From Acidimicrobiaceae bacterium (GTDB taxonomy: Bacteria; Actinomycetota; Acidimicrobiia; Acidimicrobiales; Ilumatobacteraceae), in the NCBI GenBank assembly GCA_020637235.1, contig JACJWG010000002.1, positions 124,001-188,000 on the forward strand: a stretch of 64,000 nt of DNA, read 5' to 3'. The position numbers and the translations under genes are program-made. Of the stretch, positions 7,545-15,877 are shown in pieces. Position 1 is the first letter of the stretch, and each line of letters starts with the position of its first letter. Below the pieces are notes generated by a model. The model was not told where the DNA came from. It worked only from the letters and a program-made list of their open reading frames with translations, and did no database searches.

Positions 7545-7970
7545 TCAGTCGGTCGTGGTGCCGACGAAGCTCTCGTACACCTGGATCAGCGCCCGTCGCT
7601 GCTCGGGGGTGAGCGCACGATCGCGAGCGATCGCGTCGCGCACGGCGTTCACGGCGGGATCGTCGGCGAGCAGCCCGGCGCGCACGTACAGCGTCTCGGC
7701 ACTGATCTGGAGCGCCTTCGCGATCTGCTGGAGGATGTCGGCGCTGGGCTTGCGCAGCCCGCGCTCGATCTGTGACAGGTACGGATTGCTGACACCGGCG
7801 AGCTCGGCGAGGCGACGCACGCTCATGCTCGCGGTCTCGCGCTGGCTGCGGATGAACGTGCCGACGTCGGCGAGCCGCCGGTCGAGCTCGTCGAGGCCGG
7901 GCACGGGCGGCAGGTGACCGCGCGGCGGTCGATCGTCGTCGGGGTCGGTCGGCATGCGGGGCCCGCTCAC
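7545..7970 (-). CDS. Small XRE-family DNA-binding protein
   Basis: 141 residues with a helix-turn-helix at about 38-95 (GTFIRSQRETASMSVRRLAEL, SNPYLSQIERGLRKPSADIL). A short helical C-terminal tail RALIQVYESFVG may dimerise. The GTG start overlaps the rsiG stop as GTGA, so it is coupled to rsiG. Proteins with this layout are widespread in Actinobacteria but poorly characterised. Because it is co-translated with an anti-sigma factor, it may belong to the same signalling circuit; that is inference from position. Confidence 0.88.
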   Translation of the reverse strand: MSGPRMPTDPDDDRPPRGHLPPVPGLDELDRRLADVGTFIRSQRETASMSVRRLAELAGVSNPYLSQIERGLRKPSADILQQIAKALQISAETLYVRAGLLADDPAVNAVRDAIARDRALTPEQRRALIQVYESFVGTTTD

Positions 7971-8464
7971 TCGTCGGCGAGCAGCCCTTCGATGTCGGCC
8001 TCGCCCTCGCGATAGCGGCGCACGAGTTCGGCACTCAGCGCGTCGATGCGGGCGAACAGCGCCTTGCGCTCCTTCGACCGGGCCTGCTCGAAGATGCGCA
8101 GGTCGCTGCGCAAGGCGACGATCTGGTCCTCGTCGAGGGAGGGCAGGTCGGCGCCGCCGTGCTCACCCCAGAGCTCCTCGAGCTCGATCGCGAGCGGATG
8201 GTCGGACGCGTCCTCCGCCGGGCGCGGTGGCCGGGCCGGGCCACCGGTGAGATGGGTGCCGAGGATGACCGGCAGCTCGCTCGTGATGACCGAGGGATCG
8301 TCGCGCCGGTCGCGGCGGCGCATCTCGGCGTCGATGAGGTCGAGTCGGGCCTGGGCGAGGCGCCGCACGTACGACACTGCGTCGTCGTCGTGCTGCAGCG
8401 ACGCCCGCAGGGTGCGCAGCTCGTCGAGCGGCAGCAGGGTCGGGTCGAGATCGGTCACGCGCAT
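7967..8464 (-). CDS. rsiG: RsiG-family c-di-GMP-dependent anti-sigma factor
   Basis: RsiG (formerly annotated as aerial mycelium formation protein) binds and silences the sigma factor WhiG when armed with cyclic di-GMP. Each helix of its coiled coil carries E-x3-S-x2-R-x3-Q-x3-D. Here the first copy is D27-S31-R34-Q38-D42, with Asp for Glu. The second is E126-S130-R133-F137-D141, with Phe for Gln. Spacing is exact in both, so this is a twin-motif RsiG with one substitution in each repeat. It is followed by an XRE gene (GTGA overlap) and preceded by a MoaD-like gene whose end overlaps its start by 10 bases. No whiG lies in the window, but WhiG-type promoters do. Confidence 0.85.
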   Translation of the reverse strand: MRVTDLDPTLLPLDELRTLRASLQHDDDAVSYVRRLAQARLDLIDAEMRRRDRRDDPSVITSELPVILGTHLTGGPARPPRPAEDASDHPLAIELEELWGEHGGADLPSLDEDQIVALRSDLRIFEQARSKERKALFARIDALSAELVRRYREGEADIEGLLADE

Positions 8465-8697
8465 CCTCCACTCACGGGCGGCAGGACCGCCACTTCGTCG
8501 GTCGGCGACACCGCCGACGACCGCTCCGCTTCGTCCCCGTTCACCCAGACCTTGCAGGTGGTGAGCACCGATGCGAAGGCCGCACCATACCGGTCGACCG
8601 CGCGGTCGAGCACCTCTCCGACCGTCTCACCGTCGAGCACGTCGGAGCCCCTGCCGGCGGCCTCACGGGCCGACGCGAACAACCGGAGCACTGCCAT
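8455..8697 (-). CDS. MoaD/ThiS-family sulfur-carrier protein with GGCA tail
   Basis: An 80-residue beta-grasp protein (LRLFASAREAAGRGSD, VLTTCKVWVNGDEA, VAVLPPVSGG). Members carry sulfur as a C-terminal thiocarboxylate on Gly-Gly, for molybdopterin or other sulfur-containing products. Here the chain ends in GGCA rather than GG, so the last two residues must be trimmed before activation, or the protein is not a carrier. The two extra codons arise where the gene overlaps the rsiG start. Start ATG at 8695-8697. No moaE or moeB is in the window, so the pathway cannot be named. Confidence 0.85.
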   Translation of the reverse strand: MAVLRLFASAREAAGRGSDVLDGETVGEVLDRAVDRYGAAFASVLTTCKVWVNGDEAERSSAVSPTDEVAVLPPVSGGCA

Positions 8698-8749
8698 CGG
8701 GCGAATCGTACCCAACGGGTCGGGAGTCGGCCGGGTACCGTGCCCGACG

Positions 8750-9373
8750 ATGGCTGCGCCGACCGTCACGACCCGTCTGCTCGCCGTCCGCCACGGCCGG
8801 AGCGAGTGGAACGCCGCAGGGCGCTGGCAGGGCCACGCCGACATCGCCCTCGACCACACCGGCGAGCTGCAGGCGGTCGCCGCCACCGAGGTGCTCGGCG
8901 GGTTCGACGCCATCTGGTCGAGCGACCTGCGGCGTGCGCACCGCACCGCGCAGATCATCGCCGAGCTGCTCGGGGTGGGACCGGTGCACACCGATCCACG
9001 CCTGCGCGAGAAGGACGTGGGTCCCTGGGAGGGGCTCACCAACGCCGAGGTGGAACGCCGGTGGCCGGGCATGCTGGCCACGCGCGATCGCCCGGCCGGG
9101 TTCGAGACCGACGACGCCGCCGGCGCGAGGTTCTGTGCGGCCCTGGCCGATCTGGCGTCGACCCATCCCGGCGGCGAGGTGCTGATCGTCAGCCACGGCG
9201 GTGTCGTCCGCGCCGCGCAACGCCGGCTCGGCGCCGACCCGCCGCACCTGCCCAACCTGTCCGGGTGTTGGTTCGAGCACCGTACGTGGCCGGATCGCGA
9301 GCGGGACGAGCTGATCGCGGGCGACACCGTGCACCTGCTGGTGGACGACGGCCGCGGGTCGGTGGTGCTGTGA
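8750..9373 (+). CDS. Histidine phosphatase (phosphoglycerate-mutase-like)
   Basis: 207 residues of the histidine phosphatase superfamily. The phosphohistidine motif is LLAVRHGRSEWNAAGRWQGH, the DLRRAHRTAQI helix and REKDVGPWEGL follow, and the second catalytic histidine is in LIVSHGGVVR. This pattern fits small-molecule phosphatases such as the phosphatase-type GpmB/CobC group better than glycolytic mutases, but the substrate is not determinable. The ATG at 8750 follows a 52-bp divergent spacer from the MoaD-like gene. Its stop overlaps the next start (GTGA), so it is co-translated with the metallopeptidase-like gene. Confidence 0.9.
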   Translation: MAAPTVTTRLLAVRHGRSEWNAAGRWQGHADIALDHTGELQAVAATEVLGGFDAIWSSDLRRAHRTAQIIAELLGVGPVHTDPRLREKDVGPWEGLTNAEVERRWPGMLATRDRPAGFETDDAAGARFCAALADLASTHPGGEVLIVSHGGVVRAAQRRLGADPPHLPNLSGCWFEHRTWPDRERDELIAGDTVHLLVDDGRGSVVL

Positions 9374-9921
9374 GCGCAACCGGGAGAACGGCGACGGGCG
9401 AGGCACCCTTCGCCGTGGAGGTGCGCCGGTCGACGCGCCGCCGGCGATCGGTCGGTGCCGAGCTGGTGGGCGACACGTTGCGGGTGACGATCCCGTCGTG
9501 GATGAGCCGTGCCGAGGAAGCGCAGTGGGTGCACGAGATGTCGCGCCGGTTCAGCCGCCGGTTGTCGACCGATCGGATCGACCTCACCCGCCGCGCCGCC
9601 GGCTTGGCCCGCCGGCACCAGCTCGACCGGCCGGCCACGATCTCGTGGGCGACCGACATGACGACCCGCTGGGGATCGTGCACGCCCGCGACGCGCACTG
9701 TCCGCATCTCCGACCGGCTGGCGGCGTTCCCCGACTGGGTGCTCGACTACGTGATCGTGCACGAGCTCGCCCACCTCCGTGAGGCAGGGCACGGCCCGGG
9801 GTTCTGGGCGCTCGTGCACCGCTATCCGCGCACCGAACGGGCGATCGGCTACCTGATCGCGAAGGCGGGCGAGTCCGACGAGACCGACGACCTGCCCGAC
9901 GACGTGCCCGCCGGCGTCTGA
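9370..9921 (+). CDS. YgjP-like (DUF45) zinc metallopeptidase-fold protein
   Basis: 183 residues. The hallmark is VIVHELAHLREAGHGPGFW (HExxH plus a distal His), preceded by the family signature TTRWGSCTPATRTVRISDRL. The GTG start shares its last two bases with the upstream stop. Members are sometimes found with restriction systems but are mostly housekeeping proteins of unknown role. Zinc binding is expected; peptidase activity is unproven. Confidence 0.88.
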   Translation: MSATGRTATGEAPFAVEVRRSTRRRRSVGAELVGDTLRVTIPSWMSRAEEAQWVHEMSRRFSRRLSTDRIDLTRRAAGLARRHQLDRPATISWATDMTTRWGSCTPATRTVRISDRLAAFPDWVLDYVIVHELAHLREAGHGPGFWALVHRYPRTERAIGYLIAKAGESDETDDLPDDVPAGV

Positions 9922-9937
9922 CCGCGTCGGCGGGCCC

Positions 9938-12900
9938 TCAGGCGAGCGCGACCGGACGGACGGCCGGACGCGCCGGACGCAGCGATCCGGCGAGCACCGA
10001 CACACCGATCAGCGTGGCGAGCACCACCACGAGCCACGAACCCATTCCCGGGCTCGACGGGGCATCGCCCACCTCGCTCGCCGCGGGCGCGGCCAGGAGT
10101 CGCGCGGGCGCCGCCACGATCACCGGACCCACCTCGTCGCCGACGTCACCGGTGCCGGCGTCGGCCACCAGCGTCGGCGCGGTGCCCGGCGCACCGGGCG
10201 CGCCCGACGACGGGCTGGTCGCCGCGACGCGCAGGCCGATCGACAGGTCGACGTCCGATCCGGCATCGAGGACGAACATCTCGGTCCGCCCGAACACCTC
10301 GGGGGCGAGATGGCCCGACGGCAGGTTCGACACTACGAGGCGGTAGGCGCGGCCCGCCTCTGCCTCGATCGTGAAGCGGCCGTCGGCGTCGCTCACGTCG
10401 ACGCCTCGCACGGTGCCCGCCTCGTCGACGAGGTGCACGGTGACACCGCCGACGAACGGCTCGTGCTCGTCGAGCACACGGTCGCCGTCCTCGTCGGACC
10501 ACACCACGTCGTCGACGAGCACGACCGCGGTGGCGTCGCCGCCGAGGTGTTCGGTGTCCGACAGGGCCTCGGTCGTCCGGACGAACTCCACCTTCGGCGC
10601 CGTCCGGCTGCGCACGTCCAGCGGCTGCGGCGTGGCGGGCGACTCGAGGTCGCTCGTCTCGCCGCGCACCATGTACCCGGGAGGTGGGGCGACCGCCGCC
10701 CAACACGCGCCGCCACCGATGTCGACGGTCCACGAGCCATCGGCACCGACGACGGTCGACACCGGTGCGGTGTACACGTCGTCGGCGGTGCCCCACGCCC
10801 CGTCGTCACCGGCAGCCGTGGCGCACACCACCACGACCAGCGTGCCGGCCGCCTCGGAGGCGTCGGTCGCGTCGGTCGGGCCCCGGTCACCGGCATCGCC
10901 CGGCAGGTCGGACGTGTCACCAGGCAGATCGGACGTGTCGGCCGGCGCGGTCGGGGGAGGGGTCGAGGGCGGTGTGCTCGACGAATCCGTGCCCGACGGC
11001 TCCGTGCCCGACGGCGAGGTGCTGGACACCGCCGTGCTGGACACGGGCGTCGCGGTGGTGACGACGATCAGGTCGGCGGTGTCGTCGGGAGCGACGCCGC
11101 CCGTTTCCGCTGCCGTGGTCGTCGGTGGCGCCACGGCGCCGCCGGTGGCCACCTCGATCGAACCGCTGATGCGACCACCGAGCGACGCCGACGCCTCGCC
11201 CGAGGGAACCGCACTCGCCACGGCACCGGCGACCGCCACCAGTGCGGCGGCGCGCAGTCCCATCCGACGCGGGAGCGCCGGCTGGTCGTCGAGCACCACC
11301 ACGGGACGCACGTCGGCCGGCGCGACACCGGCCACGCCGGCACCGAGGGAGTCGTACGCGGGTTGCAGGACGCAGTACTCCGCGAGCGCGTCGGCCACGT
11401 ATCCGTCGACGTCGACGAACTCGACACCGAAGCGCTGCTCGCCGCTGAAGTCGATCCGCACGTTGCGCACGACCGCGTCGACCGACGCCGACACCACGCC
11501 GGTCGCCGTGGGCAGGACGACGTCGAGACGGCGGCGGCTGCCGACGGTGAGATCGGCGTCGCCGAGCACGCCGGCACCGAGCGGGGTGAGGTCGACCACC
11601 AGCGAGGCCCGGTCGGCGAAGGTGCTCGGCAACGACGAGGCGATGCGGGTGGCGCGACGGGTCTGCGCGCGCCGGGCGAGGATCCGCAGTGCGTCGAGGC
11701 CGCCGGCGAGCGACCAGAGCGCCACCAGCAACACGCCGGCGGTGTGGTCGGACGGCATCGCCGCGAGCGTGTGGGTGACACGGTCGCTCAGGGCGCGCAG
11801 ACCGATCACCACGCTGATCGAGCCGATCGCGAGCGCCGGAGCCACGCCGTGGTGCAGACCGAACGCGCTCCCCAGCACGTGGCGTGCGGGATCGGGCCGC
11901 CCGTCGGGGGCAAACACGCCCCGCCACGACGCACCGAGCACTCGCATCGACGTACGGACTCGGTCACCGGGCCGCAGCTCGCCGGCCGACAGCAGGTGCA
12001 GTGCGGTCGCCGACAGCACGAACCACGGGGCCCACAGCGCCGCGAGCGCGCGGACGTCGGGCTGGAACGGCAGCCGGCCGGACAGCACCACACCGGCGAG
12101 CAGCGCGACGACGACGGCCCGACGCAGTCCCGAGAGCGGGCGGACCGCTTGGGCGGTGAGCGACAGTCGCTGGGTGATCGAGAGCTGATTGGGGCGCCAG
12201 GCTCCGTGGCGACCGACGAGCAGGTGGCGGGCGGCGCTCGCCTGGCGGGCGCGAGCGTCCTCCACCTCGATCGGCGACGTGAGCGGCGCGGCGGCGACCA
12301 CCGGGTCGCCGTCACACGCGACGATGCGCCAACCGGCTGCGAACAGCGATGCGGTGAGGTCGGCGGCGACGGTCTCGGACGCCGACCGCACCAGGTCGAT
12401 CCCACCGATCGCACGCGTGCGGACGAGCGCACCCGTGCCGCTGTAGGGGGCGACGCCCCGGGCGCCGAGCGCCGGGACGAGCGCGCGTCGCTCGAACTGT
12501 TGATCGTGACGGCCACCGGCGCCGTGCTCGGCCGAGTCGCCGTCGAGCCCGGTGACGACACCCTGCACCACGGCGACGTGGGGGTCGGCGAGGCAGGGCG
12601 AGAGGACGTCGACGGCTCGGGGATGCACCACGTCACCGGCATCGAGCACCAGGAACGCGTCGGTCGTGACGAGCTCGGCGGCGGCTCGGATGCCGTCGAC
12701 GTCGTCGGTGTCGGTCGCGAGGTAGCGGGCACCGAACTCGACGGCGAGGGTGGCGAGTGCCGCGCTCGCGTGAGGATCGACGACGAGCACCGGTCCCACC
12801 GGCCGCGCCGCGAGCAGCGTGGCCCTGAGTGCACCCGGATCGGCGCGCCGGCACCGCACGACCACCTCGACATCGACATCGGCATCGGCATCGGCATCGG

Positions 12901-13132
12901 GGCGACCGTCGAGTCCGGCGTGGCCGGACCTCGCCGCCGTGGGCCGGGTCCACAGCGCCCACACCAGGAGCGCACACGCCACCCATCCGATCGCCTCCAC
13001 CGCCAAGGTGGGTGCGCCGAGCCACCAGGGAGCTCCGCCGAAGGTCGCGAACCGCCACCCGAGATGGGCGGCCCCGGCGACGAGCGCCGACAGACCGGCC
13101 GCTCTGCCCATGGTCGATCGCGCTCTGCTCAT
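9938..13132 (-). CDS. Giant membrane protein: degenerate GT2 domain + PilZ + SdrD-like exodomain
   Basis: 1064 residues. Two N-terminal membrane spans (about 10-60) precede a GT2/cellulose-synthase-like region (87-310). Catalytic motifs look eroded: LDAGD at 163-167 stands for DxD, SET at 252-254 for TED, and RQASAARH at 296-303 for QxxRW. More membrane spans (335-480) lead to a PilZ domain (490-590) with RRATR at 492-496 and DLTPLG at 514-519, close to the RxxxR and D/NxSxxG c-di-GMP motifs. A further span (622-643) then exports a Thr/Pro/Ser-rich linker and an SdrD B-like repeat (VVWSDEDGDRVLDEHEPFVG). A last span sits at about 1035-1055. Start ATG 13130-13132 lies below a WhiG-type promoter. 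Cytosolic sensing with an outside module suggests a c-di-GMP-controlled surface protein. Confidence 0.85.
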   Translation of the reverse strand: MSRARSTMGRAAGLSALVAGAAHLGWRFATFGGAPWWLGAPTLAVEAIGWVACALLVWALWTRPTAARSGHAGLDGRPDADADADVDVEVVVRCRRADPGALRATLLAARPVGPVLVVDPHASAALATLAVEFGARYLATDTDDVDGIRAAAELVTTDAFLVLDAGDVVHPRAVDVLSPCLADPHVAVVQGVVTGLDGDSAEHGAGGRHDQQFERRALVPALGARGVAPYSGTGALVRTRAIGGIDLVRSASETVAADLTASLFAAGWRIVACDGDPVVAAAPLTSPIEVEDARARQASAARHLLVGRHGAWRPNQLSITQRLSLTAQAVRPLSGLRRAVVVALLAGVVLSGRLPFQPDVRALAALWAPWFVLSATALHLLSAGELRPGDRVRTSMRVLGASWRGVFAPDGRPDPARHVLGSAFGLHHGVAPALAIGSISVVIGLRALSDRVTHTLAAMPSDHTAGVLLVALWSLAGGLDALRILARRAQTRRATRIASSLPSTFADRASLVVDLTPLGAGVLGDADLTVGSRRRLDVVLPTATGVVSASVDAVVRNVRIDFSGEQRFGVEFVDVDGYVADALAEYCVLQPAYDSLGAGVAGVAPADVRPVVVLDDQPALPRRMGLRAAALVAVAGAVASAVPSGEASASLGGRISGSIEVATGGAVAPPTTTAAETGGVAPDDTADLIVVTTATPVSSTAVSSTSPSGTEPSGTDSSSTPPSTPPPTAPADTSDLPGDTSDLPGDAGDRGPTDATDASEAAGTLVVVVCATAAGDDGAWGTADDVYTAPVSTVVGADGSWTVDIGGGACWAAVAPPPGYMVRGETSDLESPATPQPLDVRSRTAPKVEFVRTTEALSDTEHLGGDATAVVLVDDVVWSDEDGDRVLDEHEPFVGGVTVHLVDEAGTVRGVDVSDADGRFTIEAEAGRAYRLVVSNLPSGHLAPEVFGRTEMFVLDAGSDVDLSIGLRVAATSPSSGAPGAPGTAPTLVADAGTGDVGDEVGPVIVAAPARLLAAPAASEVGDAPSSPGMGSWLVVVLATLIGVSVLAGSLRPARPAVRPVALA

Positions 13133-13212
13133 CTCTCGCCCGTGTCCCACCGTGTCGGCTGTCGACCGGCGCGCTCGGCACCGGGCACCCGCGCGGCGCC
13201 GGGCACGACAAG

Positions 13213-13240
13213 GCTTCGGCACGCCCCGTGCCGGACTTGA
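13213..13240 (-). promoter_or_regulatory. WhiG/FliA-type promoter candidate for the PilZ giant
   Basis: Minus strand reads TCAA-N16-GCCGAAGC, with -35 at 13240-13237 and -10 at 13220-13213. It lies about 80 bases upstream of the ATG. Spacing is identical to the six other candidates in the window; the last three bases of the -10 are weak. Confidence 0.5.
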
Positions 13241-13318
13241 GCGGTTCCGGACGATCCACGACCCTCCCGCTGGGGCGACCCACGTCCCCCGGGCCCCCGC
13301 CGCTATCCTGCCGACCTC

Positions 13319-14260
13319 GTGGGCACCGCCAAACGCGAACGTCAGAAGGCCAACCGCCAGGCTCGTCTCGAGCAGTTGGCCAAGGAGGCCCGCCAGCAGA
13401 AGCAACGCAAGCGCTGGGTCACCGTCACCGTGGTGGTGGGCGGCGCGCTGGCGGTGCTGTTCGGTCTCGCCTGGCTCGTGAACGACGACGAGGACGACAC
13501 GGCCACCACCACCCCGCCCGTGGTGACCCCCGACCCCGCCGCGACCACCGCCACCAGCGTGCCGGCGACCGACTCGACGGGTGCCGGCGACGGCGCCGCG
13601 ACGACGACCGAGGTCACCGAGACCACCGCCGCGGCGTCCACCACCGAGGCCACCACCACCACGGTGGCGTTCGAGTACGGCGAGGCGCCGTGCCCGGCCG
13701 AGGACGGTTCGTCCGAGATGCCCGACACCTTCGACGGGCCACCCGAGCTGTGCATCGACCCCGAGGCGACCTACACCGCCGAGGTCGAGACCGACAAGGG
13801 CTCGTTCACGATCGAGCTCAACACCGGAGGCGCACCGGGCAACGTGAACAACTTCGTGGCGCTCGCCCGGTACGGCTACTACGACGGCGCCGACTGCCAC
13901 CGCATCATCCAGGACTTCGTCGTGCAGTGCGGCCGTCCCACCGGCCTGCCCGAGAGCGACGCCGAGGCACGCCCCGGCTACTCCGTCGCCGACGAACTGC
14001 CGGCCGAGGGCGAGTACAGCGAGGGCGTGGTCGCGATGGCGAACACGGGCTCGCCGAACACGGGCGGCGGTCAGTGGTTCATCATCACCGGCGAGAACGG
14101 GGCGTCGCTGCCCGCGCAGTACACGATCCTCGGCACCGTCACGAAGGGCCTCACCAGCACGGTGCAGGCACTCGAGAACCTCGCCGACCCGACCGCCAGC
14201 AACGGGGTGCCACCGCTCGCGCCCGTCACGATCGAGTCGATCACGATCACCGAGAGCTGA
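13319..14260 (+). CDS. Membrane-anchored cyclophilin-type peptidyl-prolyl isomerase
   Basis: 313 residues. A Lys/Arg/Gln-rich cytosolic start and one membrane span (about 32-52) are followed by a Thr-rich linker (60-115) and a cyclophilin domain (150-313). The domain shows GSFTIELNTGGAPGNVNNFV, CHRIIQDFVVQCG and ANTGSPNTGGGQWFIITGEN, including the catalytic Arg in HRII and the GQWF segment. The linker implies that the isomerase works outside the membrane on exported proteins. GTG start at 13319, chosen because the basic anchor begins there. It is divergent from the PilZ giant. Confidence 0.92.
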   Translation: MGTAKRERQKANRQARLEQLAKEARQQKQRKRWVTVTVVVGGALAVLFGLAWLVNDDEDDTATTTPPVVTPDPAATTATSVPATDSTGAGDGAATTTEVTETTAAASTTEATTTTVAFEYGEAPCPAEDGSSEMPDTFDGPPELCIDPEATYTAEVETDKGSFTIELNTGGAPGNVNNFVALARYGYYDGADCHRIIQDFVVQCGRPTGLPESDAEARPGYSVADELPAEGEYSEGVVAMANTGSPNTGGGQWFIITGENGASLPAQYTILGTVTKGLTSTVQALENLADPTASNGVPPLAPVTIESITITES

Positions 14261-14303
14261 CCCGCCGGACCGGTCGGGTCGGACCGGCCGGGTCGGGCGG
14301 GTC
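14259..14303. terminator. Inverted repeat between convergent genes
   Basis: GACCCGCC at 14259-14266 pairs with GGCGGGTC at 14296-14303; inner GACCGG-type segments can also pair. It lies between the cyclophilin gene (+) and the S51 peptidase gene (-) and could serve both. No clear U-tract. Confidence 0.35.
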
Positions 14304-14310
14304 GAGCACG

Positions 14311-14973
14311 TCAGGCAGGCGATGCGGGGAGTTCGCCGCGCACGTCCACCTCGCCGATCGTGCGCCACCCGCCCGCGGACGTCACCAGCGCCGCACCCGT
14401 CGACAGGCTCGCCACCGGCGTGTCGGCCATGCCGAGGGTGCGTTGCAGCCGTTCGGCCGACCACGTCTCGACCGCGTGCACCACGGCGAGTCCCGGCACC
14501 AGGCCAAGACCCAGTGTGAACGCGCCACCTCGCGGATCGACCATCGGGTCGCACAGCGCCGAGGCGCTGGCACCCACCCCGACCACCAGGCCACCCCGGG
14601 AGCGGAGCTCGCCGATCGCCCGCCACAGCGGTGTGTCCTTCAACACCGACCGCAGGTGCAGCGGTTGATCACCGACCAGGTAGACCGCGCACGCGTCGCG
14701 CACCACCGCCGCCGCGCCCTCCTCCATCGCCTCGGCGCGGCGCAACACCATCAGTGCCTCGACCTCGCACGCCACACCGGACACGGTGAGGCGTTCGGCC
14801 CATCCGAGCGCCGCCGCCACGAGACGTTCGGGATGCTCGAAGGCGTCGGCGGTGGGCAGCACGACCACACGACCGGCGATCCCGGCCTGCCGTACCTCGC
14901 CGATCAGCGCGGCGTCGAGCTCGTCGTTGGCGGTGAAGGGCCCGCCTCCCTGCAGTGCGATCACGCCGGCCAT
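14311..14973 (-). CDS. Peptidase S51 / class I glutamine amidotransferase-like protein
   Basis: 220 residues with an S51-type layout: IALQGGGPF at the start, VVVLPTADAFEHPERL, AVYLVGDQP, then GLVVGVGASASALCDPMVDP. The last segment corresponds to the nucleophile elbow (usually GTSAGA in dipeptidase E and cyanophycinase); the Ser is present but the Gly after SA is replaced by Ser. Function is probably hydrolysis of a small peptide or amide, unproven. The start is a plain ATG; it is 27 bases downstream of the phosphatase gene on the same strand. Confidence 0.75.
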   Translation of the reverse strand: MAGVIALQGGGPFTANDELDAALIGEVRQAGIAGRVVVLPTADAFEHPERLVAAALGWAERLTVSGVACEVEALMVLRRAEAMEEGAAAVVRDACAVYLVGDQPLHLRSVLKDTPLWRAIGELRSRGGLVVGVGASASALCDPMVDPRGGAFTLGLGLVPGLAVVHAVETWSAERLQRTLGMADTPVASLSTGAALVTSAGGWRTIGEVDVRGELPASPA

Positions 14974-15000
14974 GTGCGCAGCGTAGGTGCTCCGCGGGCG

Positions 15001-15777
15001 TCAGGGCTCGGACAGGAACGACCGGGCGAGCGACTCGATCGTGTGGTCGTCCACGCCGATGCTGGTGAGGTACGTCCCGATCGAACCGTGCTCGGCGTCG
15101 ACCACGGCGAGCACGTCGGCGAGCGCGTCGGGCAGCGCGGCGAAGAACGCCGACGGCACTTCGGCGAACCTGGCCGCGAGCTCCGGATGAGTTCGGGTCG
15201 CCCACTCGCGCATGCGCACCATGGCGTCGGCCGTGAGTGCGTAGTCGGCCAGCACCACCGTCCGCGGCACCCCGAGAGCGCTCAGCAGCAACGCCGCGAG
15301 AAGGCCGGTGCGGTCCTTGCCGGCAGCGCAGTGGAACACCGCCGGCAGGGCCCCGGGCGCCGCCAGTGAGGTGATCGCATCGGCGAACCGTGGCGCTCCC
15401 TGCGCCAGCATCTCCGTGTAGGCCCACACCAGGAACTCGTGGGCCTCGGCGTCGACGTGTGCCTCACGATCCCACGTGGTGTCGATGACGGGGTGATGCG
15501 CGAAGGCCACCTCGACCTCGTGGTGGGGGAAGGTGCCCTGCTCGTCGAGCTCGGGCTGGCTGCGCAGGTCGATCACGGTCCGCAGCCCGATCGAACGCAC
15601 GACGTCGACGTCGGCCGGCGTGAGCCGGTGCAGACCATCGGCACGGAAGATCGTCCGCCACCGGGTGATCATGCCGTCGCGCGCCGGGTAACCGCCGAGG
15701 TCGCGGAAGTTGTGCACCGCGTCGAGCGCGACCAGACGTCGCGGGTCGACGACGGGATCGACGAGACCCTGTTCCAT
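15001..15777 (-). CDS. Tyrosine-protein phosphatase (IphP/DSP-like)
   Basis: 258 residues. HNFRDLGGYPARDG near the N terminus and the P-loop FHCAAGKDRTGLLAALLL (HCxxGKDR) identify the atypical IphP-like phosphatases, which may act on phosphotyrosine or phosphoinositides. SIGLRTVIDLRSQPE is the conserved beta-strand region. I start at MEQGLVDPVVDPRRL because the frame upstream lacks similarity and runs through a GC-rich spacer. The role in this host is unknown; it is probably cytosolic (no signal peptide). Confidence 0.88.
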   Translation of the reverse strand: MEQGLVDPVVDPRRLVALDAVHNFRDLGGYPARDGMITRWRTIFRADGLHRLTPADVDVVRSIGLRTVIDLRSQPELDEQGTFPHHEVEVAFAHHPVIDTTWDREAHVDAEAHEFLVWAYTEMLAQGAPRFADAITSLAAPGALPAVFHCAAGKDRTGLLAALLLSALGVPRTVVLADYALTADAMVRMREWATRTHPELAARFAEVPSAFFAALPDALADVLAVVDAEHGSIGTYLTSIGVDDHTIESLARSFLSEP

Positions 15778-15877
15778 CGCCCCGACGGTACCGACGGCAG
15801 ATGACGCTCCGATGCGGACACAGGTGAACGGGTGGTGAACGGCGCCGCACACCGGGCACCTCGCACCCGCTGCGGGG

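Noticed and set aside
10310..13240. Long plus-strand frame opposite the PilZ giant
   Set aside because: Arg/His/Gly-rich antisense frame of a third-position-GC gene; no recognisable domain.
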